DNA of 6,522 bases from Dehalococcoidia bacterium (GCA_016783225.1 JADHWZ010000117.1:1-6522); one strand, 5' to 3'. Shown: positions 1 to 4,937, counted from the stretch's first letter. Numbers and translations: made by a program. Notes: generated by a model not told the origin, from the letters alone.

Positions 1-378
1 CCAACCACCGAGAGAGCAACCCTCCTGCTGGTGTATTGCGACAAGTGCCTGGACATAGCGGAGAAGATGCAATCCGAGAGCCCTGCGGCATCCGGCTGGC
101 AAGACGCGTGCCGCCAGCTTGAATCGACCTTGCGGGGTGCCGAGCATCTGGCCTCAGACTACAGGAACACCGCCAAATACCAGTTGGACGAAATAGAGGA
201 GGCCATCGCCAACTCCAGCACATCCATACAAGAGCAATATCTTGAAGAGTTCCAGAGCATATCCGCCGGGTACCTAGGCCTGCTCGACGAGATCATAGTG
301 AATCTGCAGCAGGCTGAACAGGCGAGGTCTCATCTAGCCAGCTGGCAACTGAGCCCACAAGGTGTCGGAGAGCAATAA
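1..378 (+). CDS. C-terminal part of an unrecognised helical protein (5' end outside window)
   Basis: The reading frame is open from the first base to a TAA at 376-378, so the gene very likely begins upstream of the window. A GTG at 31 is a formal start but has no Shine-Dalgarno sequence at a useful distance. The visible 125 residues carry one CxxC pair (CDKC, codons at 37-48) near the start of the visible part. A long hydrophilic stretch follows, rich in Glu, Gln, Ala and Leu, which looks mainly alpha-helical or coiled coil. There is no membrane segment. I do not recognise the family. It is not HypC, HypA or any other hydrogenase maturation protein I would expect upstream of hypD. The gene ends just before a block of non-coding repeats and is probably unrelated to the hydrogenase genes. 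That it is a coding sequence is moderately supported by frame length and composition only. Confidence 0.5.
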   Translation, partial: PTTERATLLLVYCDKCLDIAEKMQSESPAASGWQDACRQLESTLRGAEHLASDYRNTAKYQLDEIEEAIANSSTSIQEQYLEEFQSISAGYLGLLDEIIVNLQQAEQARSHLASWQLSPQGVGEQ

Positions 379-379
379 T

Positions 380-435
380 GTAGGGACAGGTCTTTGGACC
401 TGTCCGCTCGGGCCGACCTGAAGGTCGGCCCCTAC
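380..435. repeat. Double-hairpin intergenic repeat element
   Basis: Two perfect stem-loops stand side by side. The first pairs GGACAGGTC (384-392) with GACCTGTCC (397-405) across a 4-nt loop. The second pairs GGGCCGACCT (410-419) with AGGTCGGCCC (422-431) across a 2-nt loop. The whole unit is bracketed by GTAGGG (380-385) and CCCTAC (430-435), which are complementary ends. It begins 2 bp after the stop codon of the upstream gene. Such short palindromic units with GTAGGG/CCCTAC ends look like dispersed, non-autonomous repeats. There is no T-tract, so a classical intrinsic terminator is not supported, although the RNA could still stabilise the 3' end of the upstream message. Confidence 0.75.
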
Positions 436-444
436 ACGAGAGGT

Positions 445-505
445 GAGATTCCTCAGTCGCGGAGTTTATCCTAGGCGGTATGAGATTCTTCGCTACGCTC
501 AGAAT
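445..505. repeat. Decayed copy of the dispersed palindromic repeat also found at 4768-4872
   Basis: This stretch shares a 16-base identical run, TCGCGGAGTTTATCCT (457-472), with 4814-4829. In both places it is followed by a related block reading TGAGAT.CTTCG. The part at 485-505 also has the ATTCT ... AGAAT arms seen at 4775-4799. The copy is imperfect and has lost the clear terminal inverted repeats of the later copy. I read it as an old fragment of the same family, and it lies directly after the double-hairpin element. Confidence 0.5.
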
Positions 506-609
506 ATAGCAGGGGAGATTGCCAGCCAATCTCAGTCTATTCTAATTGAAGAATGAGCCTGAATACGCCGTTCAACATGCATGATGCGCACAGCAAGAGC
601 AGGGTTTGG

Positions 610-648
610 ATGAGATTCATTGATGAATACCGCGATTCAGAGCTGCTA
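610..648 (+). pseudogene. Remnant of a hypD 5' end
   Basis: The sequence from the ATG at 610 reads MRFIDEYRDSEL, which is what the N-terminus of HypD looks like. Bases 610-635 match the start of the intact hypD (1450-1475) at 24 of 26 positions, and the two differences are synonymous third-codon changes. The likeness stops after roughly 12 codons. The frame then runs through a Phe-rich, AT-rich stretch to a TGA at 691-693. Only the first few percent of the gene is therefore present. It may be what is left of an older hypD displaced when the toxin-antitoxin module arrived, or a partial duplication. Because the match is short, chance cannot be fully excluded, but the shared start codon, frame and silent differences argue against it. 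Confidence 0.5.
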
Positions 649-689
649 GCTGCATTTTTCTTTTCGTTGTCAGACTCTTGCCAGATTGG

Positions 690-718
690 TTGAAGTTTAG
701 TACTAAGGTTAGTATAAT
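690..718 (+). promoter_or_regulatory. Sigma70-type promoter of the toxin-antitoxin operon
   Basis: TTGAAG (690-695, 4/6 to the -35 consensus) and a perfect TATAAT (713-718) are separated by exactly 17 bp. Transcription would start near 725, giving a leader of about 27 nt before the antitoxin ATG at 752. The surrounding DNA is clearly more AT-rich than the rest of the window. Confidence 0.65.
697..714. promoter_or_regulatory. Putative operator: palindrome and repeated TTAGTA inside the promoter
   Basis: TTAGTACTAA (697-706) is a perfect 10-bp palindrome. TACTAA (701-706) and TTAGTA (709-714) form a second inverted pair around GG. TTAGTA thus occurs twice, 12 bp apart, between the -35 and -10 boxes and running into the -10. 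Phd/YefM antitoxins commonly repress their own operons by binding such palindromes. That this site serves that role here is inferred from position and symmetry. Confidence 0.5.
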
Positions 719-751
719 AACCATGAATCAAGATGGGCAGGCTGTGTTTCA

Positions 752-1018
752 ATGGCTACTCGCATCGTTACGGTAAGTGAGCTCAAAGTCAAACTGGGTG
801 CCCTGATGGCCGAACTGGAGGGGCAAGGGATACCTTTGTACATTACGCAGTATGGAAAGCCAAAGGCTGTGCTGGCGCGTTATGATGAATATGAAACCCT
901 GCTCAAGAGGGTCGAGGACTTGGAAGATATGCTGGCAATGAAGGAGTCCCTCTCGGCACCTGAGGAAGAAGCTATCAGCTTAGACGATTATGAGCGCCAA
1001 CGAGCAGCCCGCGTTTGA
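752..1018 (+). CDS. Type II toxin-antitoxin system antitoxin, Phd/YefM (RelB-like) family
   Basis: This 88-residue protein is the labile partner that binds and neutralises the toxin encoded next to it, and probably represses the shared promoter. Residues 1-55 match the Phd/YefM DNA-binding fold: VTVSELKVKLGALM near the start, then the typical strand-turn YITQYGKPKAVL (about 30-41) and YDEYETLL. The C-terminal third (about 56-88) is acidic and charged, as expected for the extended toxin-wrapping tail. The ATG at 752 sits about 27 nt after the predicted transcription start; the Shine-Dalgarno is weak (GGCAGG about 10 nt upstream). The 3' end overlaps the toxin start by 29 bp in another frame, a usual sign of translational coupling. 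The family assignment is firm; which Phd/YefM subfamily is not. Confidence 0.85.
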   Translation: MATRIVTVSELKVKLGALMAELEGQGIPLYITQYGKPKAVLARYDEYETLLKRVEDLEDMLAMKESLSAPEEEAISLDDYERQRAARV

Positions 1019-1286
1019 CGTCAGGCTACGCAGCAGAAGGGTGCAGCGAGAGCTCGACAGCTTGCGGGAGGCAGACTACCAGCGAGTCATAGCCAGGCTC
1101 AAAGCATTAGCAAATGACCCTAGACCTCAAGGATGTGAGAAGCTATACGATGACGTACATCGGGTGAGGGTTGGGGATATCCGAATAATCTACCTTGTTG
1201 ACGAGGCAAACAAGCGTATCGAAGTGGGTGGAATTCGTCGCCGGAGCGGGAGAACCTGCAAGGGAATCGACAGGTTGTTCCAGTGA
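990..1286 (+). CDS. RelE/ParE-family toxin with Cys at the usual C-terminal Tyr position
   Basis: This 98-residue protein resembles RelE-type toxins, many of which cleave mRNA on the ribosome. Visible family marks are an N-terminal basic helical region (residues 11-42), the NDPRPxGCEKLYDD linker (42-55), and the core strands VHRVRVGDIRIIYLVD (56-71). A basic C-terminal strand follows, containing RRRSGRTCK (83-91). In RelE proteins the equivalent C-terminal stretch normally has an Arg followed by a catalytic Tyr. Here residue 90 is Cys (TGC at 1257-1259), one transition away from TAC (Tyr). Activity may therefore be reduced or lost, or the protein may act differently. The ATG at 990 lies inside the antitoxin gene without its own Shine-Dalgarno, so translation probably depends on the antitoxin. 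The next in-frame start (GTG at 1041) would delete the first helix. Confidence 0.85.
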   Translation: MSANEQPAFDVRLRSRRVQRELDSLREADYQRVIARLKALANDPRPQGCEKLYDDVHRVRVGDIRIIYLVDEANKRIEVGGIRRRSGRTCKGIDRLFQ

Positions 1287-1333
1287 ACAGTTGATAGTTG
1301 GAACCTGGAAATGATTGGCCTGTGACCTGAGAA

Positions 1334-1352
1334 GAGATTAAGAAGTAATCTC
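1334..1352. repeat. Small hairpin downstream of the toxin gene
   Basis: GAGATTA (1334-1340) pairs with TAATCTC (1346-1352) across a 5-nt loop. The stem is short and AT-rich and no T-tract follows, so it is a poor intrinsic terminator. It may mark the end of the toxin-antitoxin transcript. The rest of 1287-1449 shows no gene I can support. Confidence 0.3.
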
Positions 1353-1449
1353 GTACCAACTCTCTGCTACTTCTTCCAGAAGACTACCCACGGCATGTGA
1401 ATTGCCGCAACAAGTGGGGCAACGTGTGGCTTGATCAGCGGAAGGGCAA

Positions 1450-2541
1450 ATGAGATTCATCGATGAATACCGTGACGCTGGCCTAGGCAAGAAACTCGTA
1501 GGCAGGATAGAGCAGCTATCTACCAGGCCGGCCAGGTTGATGGAGTTCTGCGGCGGGCATACGGTGGCCATCATGAGGAACGGTATCCGCCAGCTCCTGC
1601 CTCCTACCGTGGAGATGCTTTCCGGCCCTGGCTGCCCGGTATGCGTGACGGCCAACGCCGATATAGACAAGGCCATTGCCCTGGCGCGCCTGCCGAATGC
1701 TATCATCACCACCTTTGGCGATATGATGAAAGTGCCCGGCAGCTATTCCAGCCTGCAGCACGCCAGGGGAGAAGGAGGCGACATCCGCGTAGTCTACTCC
1801 ACGCAGGATGCCCTCGAAATCGCCAGAGACAACCCACAGAAGTCGGTCGTCTTCATCGGCATCGGCTTCGAGACCACCGCTCCAACCATCGCCGCGTCCG
1901 TTCTCCAGGCCGAACAGGAGAAGACCGAAAACTTCTACGTGCTCTGCCTGCTGAAGCTGTGCCCCCCGATAATGAAGACGCTTCTCGACCTGGGTGAGAT
2001 TAAGCTGGATGGCATCGTCTGCCCGGGGCACGTCAGCGTCATAATCGGCTCACAGCCCTACGAGTTCATTCCCCGCGACTACGGCGTTGCCTGCGTTGTC
2101 TCCGGCTTTGAGCCACTGGATATCCTGCTCGCTGTGGCTATGCTGGTTGAGCAAGTCGAGAAGGGCAAGCCGCGGGTGGAGATAGCCTATCGACGCGGCG
2201 TTAGTCCCGAGGGCAACAAAAGAGCCCTGGAGCTGATGAGCACGGTGTTCGAAGCCGACAAAGCTGATTGGCGGGGCATAGGAGTGGTCCCGGCCAGCGG
2301 GCTGAAGCTGAGAGACAAGTATGCGCGTTTTGATGCAGGACAGGCCTTCACGGTAACCCTTGAGCCAGTCCGGGAGGCAAAGGGCTGCATTTGCGGTGAC
2401 ATCCTCCGTGGCGTGAAGACGCCTGCGGATTGCAGGCTATTCCGCAAGGTCTGTCTTCCAGAGCATCCGGTAGGGCCATGCATGGTCTCTTCAGAAGGCG
2501 CCTGCGCCGCCTATTATCAATACGGAGATGATCATGGATGA
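1450..2541 (+). CDS. hypD: [NiFe]-hydrogenase maturation protein HypD
   Basis: HypD is a cytoplasmic Fe-S scaffold that works with HypC to build the Fe(CN)2CO group of [NiFe] hydrogenases, accepting cyanide made by HypE/HypF. The 363 residues match the family length. Motifs seen in order are CGGHTVAIMRNG (34-45, Cys34), GPGCPVCVT (59-67, Cys62 and Cys65), TFGDMMKVPGS (88-98), GFETTAP (139-145), CPGHVS (191-196) and VVSGFEPLDIL (216-226). The C-terminal Cys-rich segment runs from CICG (313-316) to the hallmark PVGPCMVSSEGACAAYY (340-356). Cysteines at 313, 315, 328, 335, 344 and 352 include those expected to hold the [4Fe-4S] cluster. The ATG at 1450 follows a GGAAGGG Shine-Dalgarno (1440-1446) and gives the normal MRFIDEYRD N-terminus. 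The 3' end overlaps hypE. HypC, normally the upstream neighbour, is absent; a toxin-antitoxin module lies there instead. No key motif is missing. Confidence 0.97.
   Translation: MRFIDEYRDAGLGKKLVGRIEQLSTRPARLMEFCGGHTVAIMRNGIRQLLPPTVEMLSGPGCPVCVTANADIDKAIALARLPNAIITTFGDMMKVPGSYSSLQHARGEGGDIRVVYSTQDALEIARDNPQKSVVFIGIGFETTAPTIAASVLQAEQEKTENFYVLCLLKLCPPIMKTLLDLGEIKLDGIVCPGHVSVIIGSQPYEFIPRDYGVACVVSGFEPLDILLAVAMLVEQVEKGKPRVEIAYRRGVSPEGNKRALELMSTVFEADKADWRGIGVVPASGLKLRDKYARFDAGQAFTVTLEPVREAKGCICGDILRGVKTPADCRLFRKVCLPEHPVGPCMVSSEGACAAYYQYGDDHG
2524..2527 (+). promoter_or_regulatory. Ribosome binding site deciding the hypE start
   Basis: GGAG at 2524-2527 is six bases before the ATG at 2534 but directly touches the alternative ATG at 2528. 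The spacing favours 2534 as the true start. Confidence 0.5.
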
Positions 2542-3538
2542 AAACATCTTGCTGGCCCACGGCAGCGGCAGCAAGCTCAGCCACGACTTGATAGAGAAGC
2601 ACCTCCTGCCCCCGCTGGACAACCCGCTGTTAGCCAAGCTGGACGATTCGGCGGTTTTCGACCTCGGCGGTCGTCTTGCCTTCACCACCGATAGCTACGT
2701 GGTCAGCCCCATCTTCTTCCCCGGCGGTGACATCGGCAAGCTGGCCGTATGCGGTACCGTCAACGATCTGGCTATGAGCGGAGCCACACCGCTGTACTTA
2801 AGCCTGTCCTTAATCATAGAAGAAGGCCTGGCTCTGGGGGAACTCAAGAAGGTGGTTGACTCGATAAAGGCTGCCACTGAAGAAGCTGGTGTGAAAATAG
2901 TCGCCGGCGATACCAAGGTGGTGAACCGAGGCGGCGCTGATAAACTGTTTATCAACACCTCCGGCATAGGAATAGTCCCGCAGGGCGTGGATATCTCCGG
3001 GGCTAACGCGCGGGTGGGTGACAAGGTTATCCTGAGCGGCGCTATCGGCGACCACGGCATAGCCGTGATGAGCCAGCGCGAGGGTTTGAGGTTCTCTGTT
3101 CCCGTCAAGAGCGACTGTGCCCCGCTCAATGGGCTGGTGTCGGAGATGCTGGAAGCTTCGTCACGAATTCACTGTCTCCGTGACCCAACCCGTGGCGGCC
3201 TGGCCACTTCCCTCAACGAGTTCGCCCGGCAGTCCAAGGTAGGCATCAGGATAGAGGAAGAAAAGATACCGGTGCATGATGGTGTGCGCGCCGCCTGCGA
3301 GCTCCTCGGCTTCGACCCGCTCTATATTGCCAACGAAGGCAAGCTGGTGGCCATAGTTGCATCGGATGATGCCGACAAGGTTCTGGACAGAATGAAGCGG
3401 AATTCCTATGGCGCAGATGCCTGTATCATCGGTGAGGTGACGGACGAGCGTAGGGGCAGGGTGATAATGAAAACCAGGCTGGGAGCCTCCCGCATCGTCG
3501 ACATGCTTAGCGGAGAACTATTGCCTAGAATATGTTAG
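2534..3538 (+). CDS. hypE: [NiFe]-hydrogenase maturation protein HypE (thiocyanate-forming)
   Basis: HypE uses ATP to dehydrate the carbamoyl group that HypF puts on its C-terminal Cys, giving a thiocyanate whose cyanide goes to the HypC-HypD complex. The protein belongs to the PurM/SelD-like ATPase fold. From the ATG at 2534 it has 334 residues (336 from 2528), normal for the family. Visible marks are LAHGSGSKLS (7-16), LDDSAVFDL (36-44), FTTDSYVVSPIFFPGGDIGK (50-69), CGTVNDLAMSGA (73-84), VAGDTKVV (123-130), HCLRDPTRGGLATSLNE (213-229) and ANEGKLV (266-272). It ends in the diagnostic PRIC, with Cys334 as the carrier residue. It overlaps hypD by 8 bp, so the two are surely co-transcribed and probably translationally coupled. 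The sequence appears complete. Confidence 0.97.
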   Translation: MDENILLAHGSGSKLSHDLIEKHLLPPLDNPLLAKLDDSAVFDLGGRLAFTTDSYVVSPIFFPGGDIGKLAVCGTVNDLAMSGATPLYLSLSLIIEEGLALGELKKVVDSIKAATEEAGVKIVAGDTKVVNRGGADKLFINTSGIGIVPQGVDISGANARVGDKVILSGAIGDHGIAVMSQREGLRFSVPVKSDCAPLNGLVSEMLEASSRIHCLRDPTRGGLATSLNEFARQSKVGIRIEEEKIPVHDGVRAACELLGFDPLYIANEGKLVAIVASDDADKVLDRMKRNSYGADACIIGEVTDERRGRVIMKTRLGASRIVDMLSGELLPRIC

Positions 3539-3607
3539 GCGGGAGAGCGCTTGGGCCACGTCGGAGAATGCCCGGTGTGGTTCCTGAACGTGCTGTGACC
3601 GGTGTAC

Positions 3608-3636
3608 TTGCATTGACGGCTACGAAGCTGTACAAT
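3608..3636 (+). promoter_or_regulatory. Possible promoter for the hydrogenase structural genes
   Basis: TTGCAT (3608-3613) and TACAAT (3631-3636, 5/6 to the -10 consensus) are 17 bp apart. The -35 box is weak (3/6). A better-looking TTGACG at 3613-3618 is only 12 bp from the -10 and is not usable with it. Transcription from here would give a leader of about 215 nt before the small subunit. Confidence 0.3.
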
Positions 3637-3845
3637 GTGCGATTGGCAGGCTCAAGAGGTCAAATGGCAAAAGGAGAGGCCCAGTGACACCCGACGGTGC
3701 AAAGGCAGACGGGTACCTGCGCCGGACGTTCACTATCAATCGCCAGTTCAGCTAGCCAAACCACTCTTTTGTCACTTTGACTGTGCCTGAGCGCACGTTG
3801 GCACCTAGCGCCGACAGTCAGCTTGCCAAGTGAGCAATGGCCCAG

Positions 3846-3853
3846 AAGGGAGG
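3846..3853 (+). promoter_or_regulatory. Ribosome binding site of the hydrogenase small subunit
   Basis: AAGGGAGG lies four bases before the ATG at 3858. The in-frame ATG at 3837 has no comparable site, so 3858 is the better start. The choice changes only seven N-terminal residues. Confidence 0.6.
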
Positions 3854-3857
3854 CCCC

Positions 3858-4742
3858 ATGGCAAAAGCAAAGGTTCAAGAGTATCCGGTGGTCTGGATAC
3901 AGACCGGTAGCTGCACCGGATGTTCCGTTTCAGTCCTCAATTCAGTCAGCCCTACCATCAAGAATGTTCTTATCGATGAAGTCATCCCCGGCAAACACGT
4001 GAACTTGAAATTCCAGGCAACCGTAATGGCGGGGCAGGGACAAGCCGTACTGGATGTGCTCGAAGAGGTCCCCAAGACAAACAAAGGCGGCTATATTCTG
4101 GTGGTTGAAGGCGCCATACCCACCAAAGACGGTGGCATCTACGGGACCATGGGCGAGAAAGATGGCAAACCGGTGCCCATGGCGTCTCGGGTTGAAGCCC
4201 TGGCCAAAGATGCTCTGGCAATCATCGCCCTGGGTACCTGCGCTGCCTTCGGGGGCATACCTGCTGGCAAACCTAACCCCGGTGGCTATGTCGGTACCGA
4301 CGAGTTTTTGAAGTCCCGCGGTGTGGACAAGCCGCTAATCAACGTCCCCGGTTGCCCACCCCACCCCGACTGGTTCGTAGGTACTGTTGCCTCGGTGTTA
4401 CTCCTGGGTCTACCCAAGCCGGAGGAGCTGGATGAGCACAAACGCCCCAAGGTTTTCTACGGCAAGCTAATCCACGAGAACTGCCCCCGACGAGCCTATT
4501 TCGACGAGGGCAAATTTGCCAAGAAGTTCGGCGAGCCAGGCTGTCTTAACGAGCTAGGATGTAAGGGGCCCGTTACCTACGCCGATTGCCCCTTGAGGAT
4601 GTGGAATCACGGTGTAAACTGGTGTATTGGCGCCGGTTCACCTTGCATCGGCTGCGTTGAGCCCGGGTTCCCCGATCTGATGGCGCCCCTTTATCAGAAA
4701 CTGACCGATGCCAACTTGCCGATGATAGGCAAACTCCAGTGA
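3858..4742 (+). CDS. [NiFe] hydrogenase small subunit (electron-transfer, Fe-S)
   Basis: This 294-residue protein passes electrons between the NiFe centre of the large subunit and an outside partner through three Fe-S clusters. The proximal [4Fe-4S] ligands are Cys19 and Cys22 (GSCTGCS), Cys128 (GTCAAFGG) and Cys166 (PGCPPHPDW). The distal cluster has His206 and Cys209 (HENCPRR), Cys229 and Cys235. The medial cluster region has Cys244, Cys256, Cys263 and Cys266 (NWCIGAGSPCIGC). In standard group 1 enzymes the position of Cys256 is Pro and the cluster is [3Fe-4S]; a Cys here points to [4Fe-4S], as in [NiFeSe] enzymes. The motifs are closest to group 1 uptake hydrogenases, but the usual twin-arginine signal peptide is missing: the protein begins MAKAKVQEYPVVWIQ, right at the core domain. 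An alternative start at 3837 adds no signal. There is no C-terminal membrane anchor. The large subunit gene follows after an inserted repeat. Confidence 0.95.
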   Translation: MAKAKVQEYPVVWIQTGSCTGCSVSVLNSVSPTIKNVLIDEVIPGKHVNLKFQATVMAGQGQAVLDVLEEVPKTNKGGYILVVEGAIPTKDGGIYGTMGEKDGKPVPMASRVEALAKDALAIIALGTCAAFGGIPAGKPNPGGYVGTDEFLKSRGVDKPLINVPGCPPHPDWFVGTVASVLLLGLPKPEELDEHKRPKVFYGKLIHENCPRRAYFDEGKFAKKFGEPGCLNELGCKGPVTYADCPLRMWNHGVNWCIGAGSPCIGCVEPGFPDLMAPLYQKLTDANLPMIGKLQ

Positions 4743-4751
4743 GAGGAGGCT
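4741..4751 (+). repeat. Left copy of 11-bp direct repeat (candidate target-site duplication)
   Basis: GAGAGGAGGCT here is identical to 4921-4931. It begins within the stop codon of the small subunit gene and brackets the inserted repeat together with the right copy. Confidence 0.55.
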
Positions 4752-4771
4752 GTTTAGCAGCCGCGCTTTTT
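4748..4771 (+). terminator. Weak terminator-like hairpin between the hydrogenase subunit genes
   Basis: GGCTG (4748-4752) pairs with CAGCC (4758-4762) across a 5-nt loop. GCGC and then five T (4767-4771) follow. The stem is short and the T-tract is offset by four bases, so termination would be partial at most. If active it would lower large-subunit mRNA relative to the small subunit. Confidence 0.25.
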
Positions 4772-4872
4772 ATCATTCTGAGCCCTACGGGCGAAGAATC
4801 TCTGGTAGACTCTTCGCGGAGTTTATCCTGAGTGAGATCCTTCGGTCACTGCGCTCCCTCAGGATGACAAAA
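4768..4872. mobile_element. MITE-like palindromic repeat inserted between the hydrogenase subunit genes
   Basis: The element has imperfect terminal inverted repeats. TTTTATCATTCTGAG (4768-4782) matches the reverse complement of CTCAGGATGACAAAA (4858-4872) at 13 of 15 positions. Inside are two further palindromes, 4775-4799 (ATTCT ... AGAAT) and 4837-4865 (ATCCT ... AGGAT). It codes for nothing and is too short for a transposase, so it would be non-autonomous. A related fragment lies at 445-505. An 11-bp direct repeat at 4741-4751 and 4921-4931 flanks a slightly larger insert (4752-4920), so the mobile unit may extend beyond the inverted repeats. The name MITE-like is an inference from structure. 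Confidence 0.6.
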
Positions 4873-4920
4873 GAAGGAAGGGCTCCAACTGACAGTTTAG
4901 TGTTTATGAACAACACGAAG

Positions 4921-4931
4921 GAGAGGAGGCT
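4921..4931 (+). promoter_or_regulatory. Right copy of the 11-bp direct repeat, carrying the large-subunit ribosome binding site
   Basis: GAGAGGAGGCT includes GGAGG at 4925-4929, eight bases before the TTG start at 4938. This strong Shine-Dalgarno supports the TTG start. The identical copy at 4741-4751 touches the small-subunit stop codon. Confidence 0.65.
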
Positions 4932-4937
4932 TAAGAA

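Larger units (their letters stand above)
3539..3857. other. 319-bp gap between hypE and the hydrogenase structural genes
   Basis: No frame gives a gene I would call. The region holds a possible promoter near 3608-3636 and a 23-codon reading frame from a GTG at 3684 to a TAG at 3753-3755, with a fair GGAGAGG Shine-Dalgarno at 3673-3679. That short frame contains LRRTFT, which faintly recalls a twin-arginine motif, but it stops well before the small subunit. Another short ATG frame at 3664 ends after seven codons. I see no terminator with a T-tract after hypE, so read-through into the hydrogenase genes is possible. Confidence 0.5.

Noticed and set aside
384..431. The double hairpin as a rho-independent terminator of the first gene
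   Set aside because: Neither stem is followed by a T-tract, and the structure is better explained as a dispersed repeat.
553..693. Small plus-strand frame from the ATG at 553 running through the hypD-like start
   Set aside because: No Shine-Dalgarno fits the ATG at 553, the part before 610 resembles nothing, and the frame decays into an AT-rich stretch. The hypD remnant explanation covers its only recognisable part.
723..776. Leader peptide frame overlapping the antitoxin start
   Set aside because: The predicted transcription start (about 725) lies at or past its ATG and there is no ribosome binding site.
1338..1449. Minus-strand reading with a CPTC motif and a GSLLEEVAESWYEI-like stretch, suggesting a small zinc-ribbon protein
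   Set aside because: The frame runs backwards out of hypD, with no start or ribosome binding site of its own in the gap, and only a single CxxC pair. It may be a decayed gene end but cannot be supported.
3684..3755. 23-codon frame with LRRTFT as a separate Tat signal peptide
   Set aside because: It has no hydrophobic segment and no cleavage site, and it ends in a stop about 100 bp before the small subunit. It is kept only as a comment on the missing signal.
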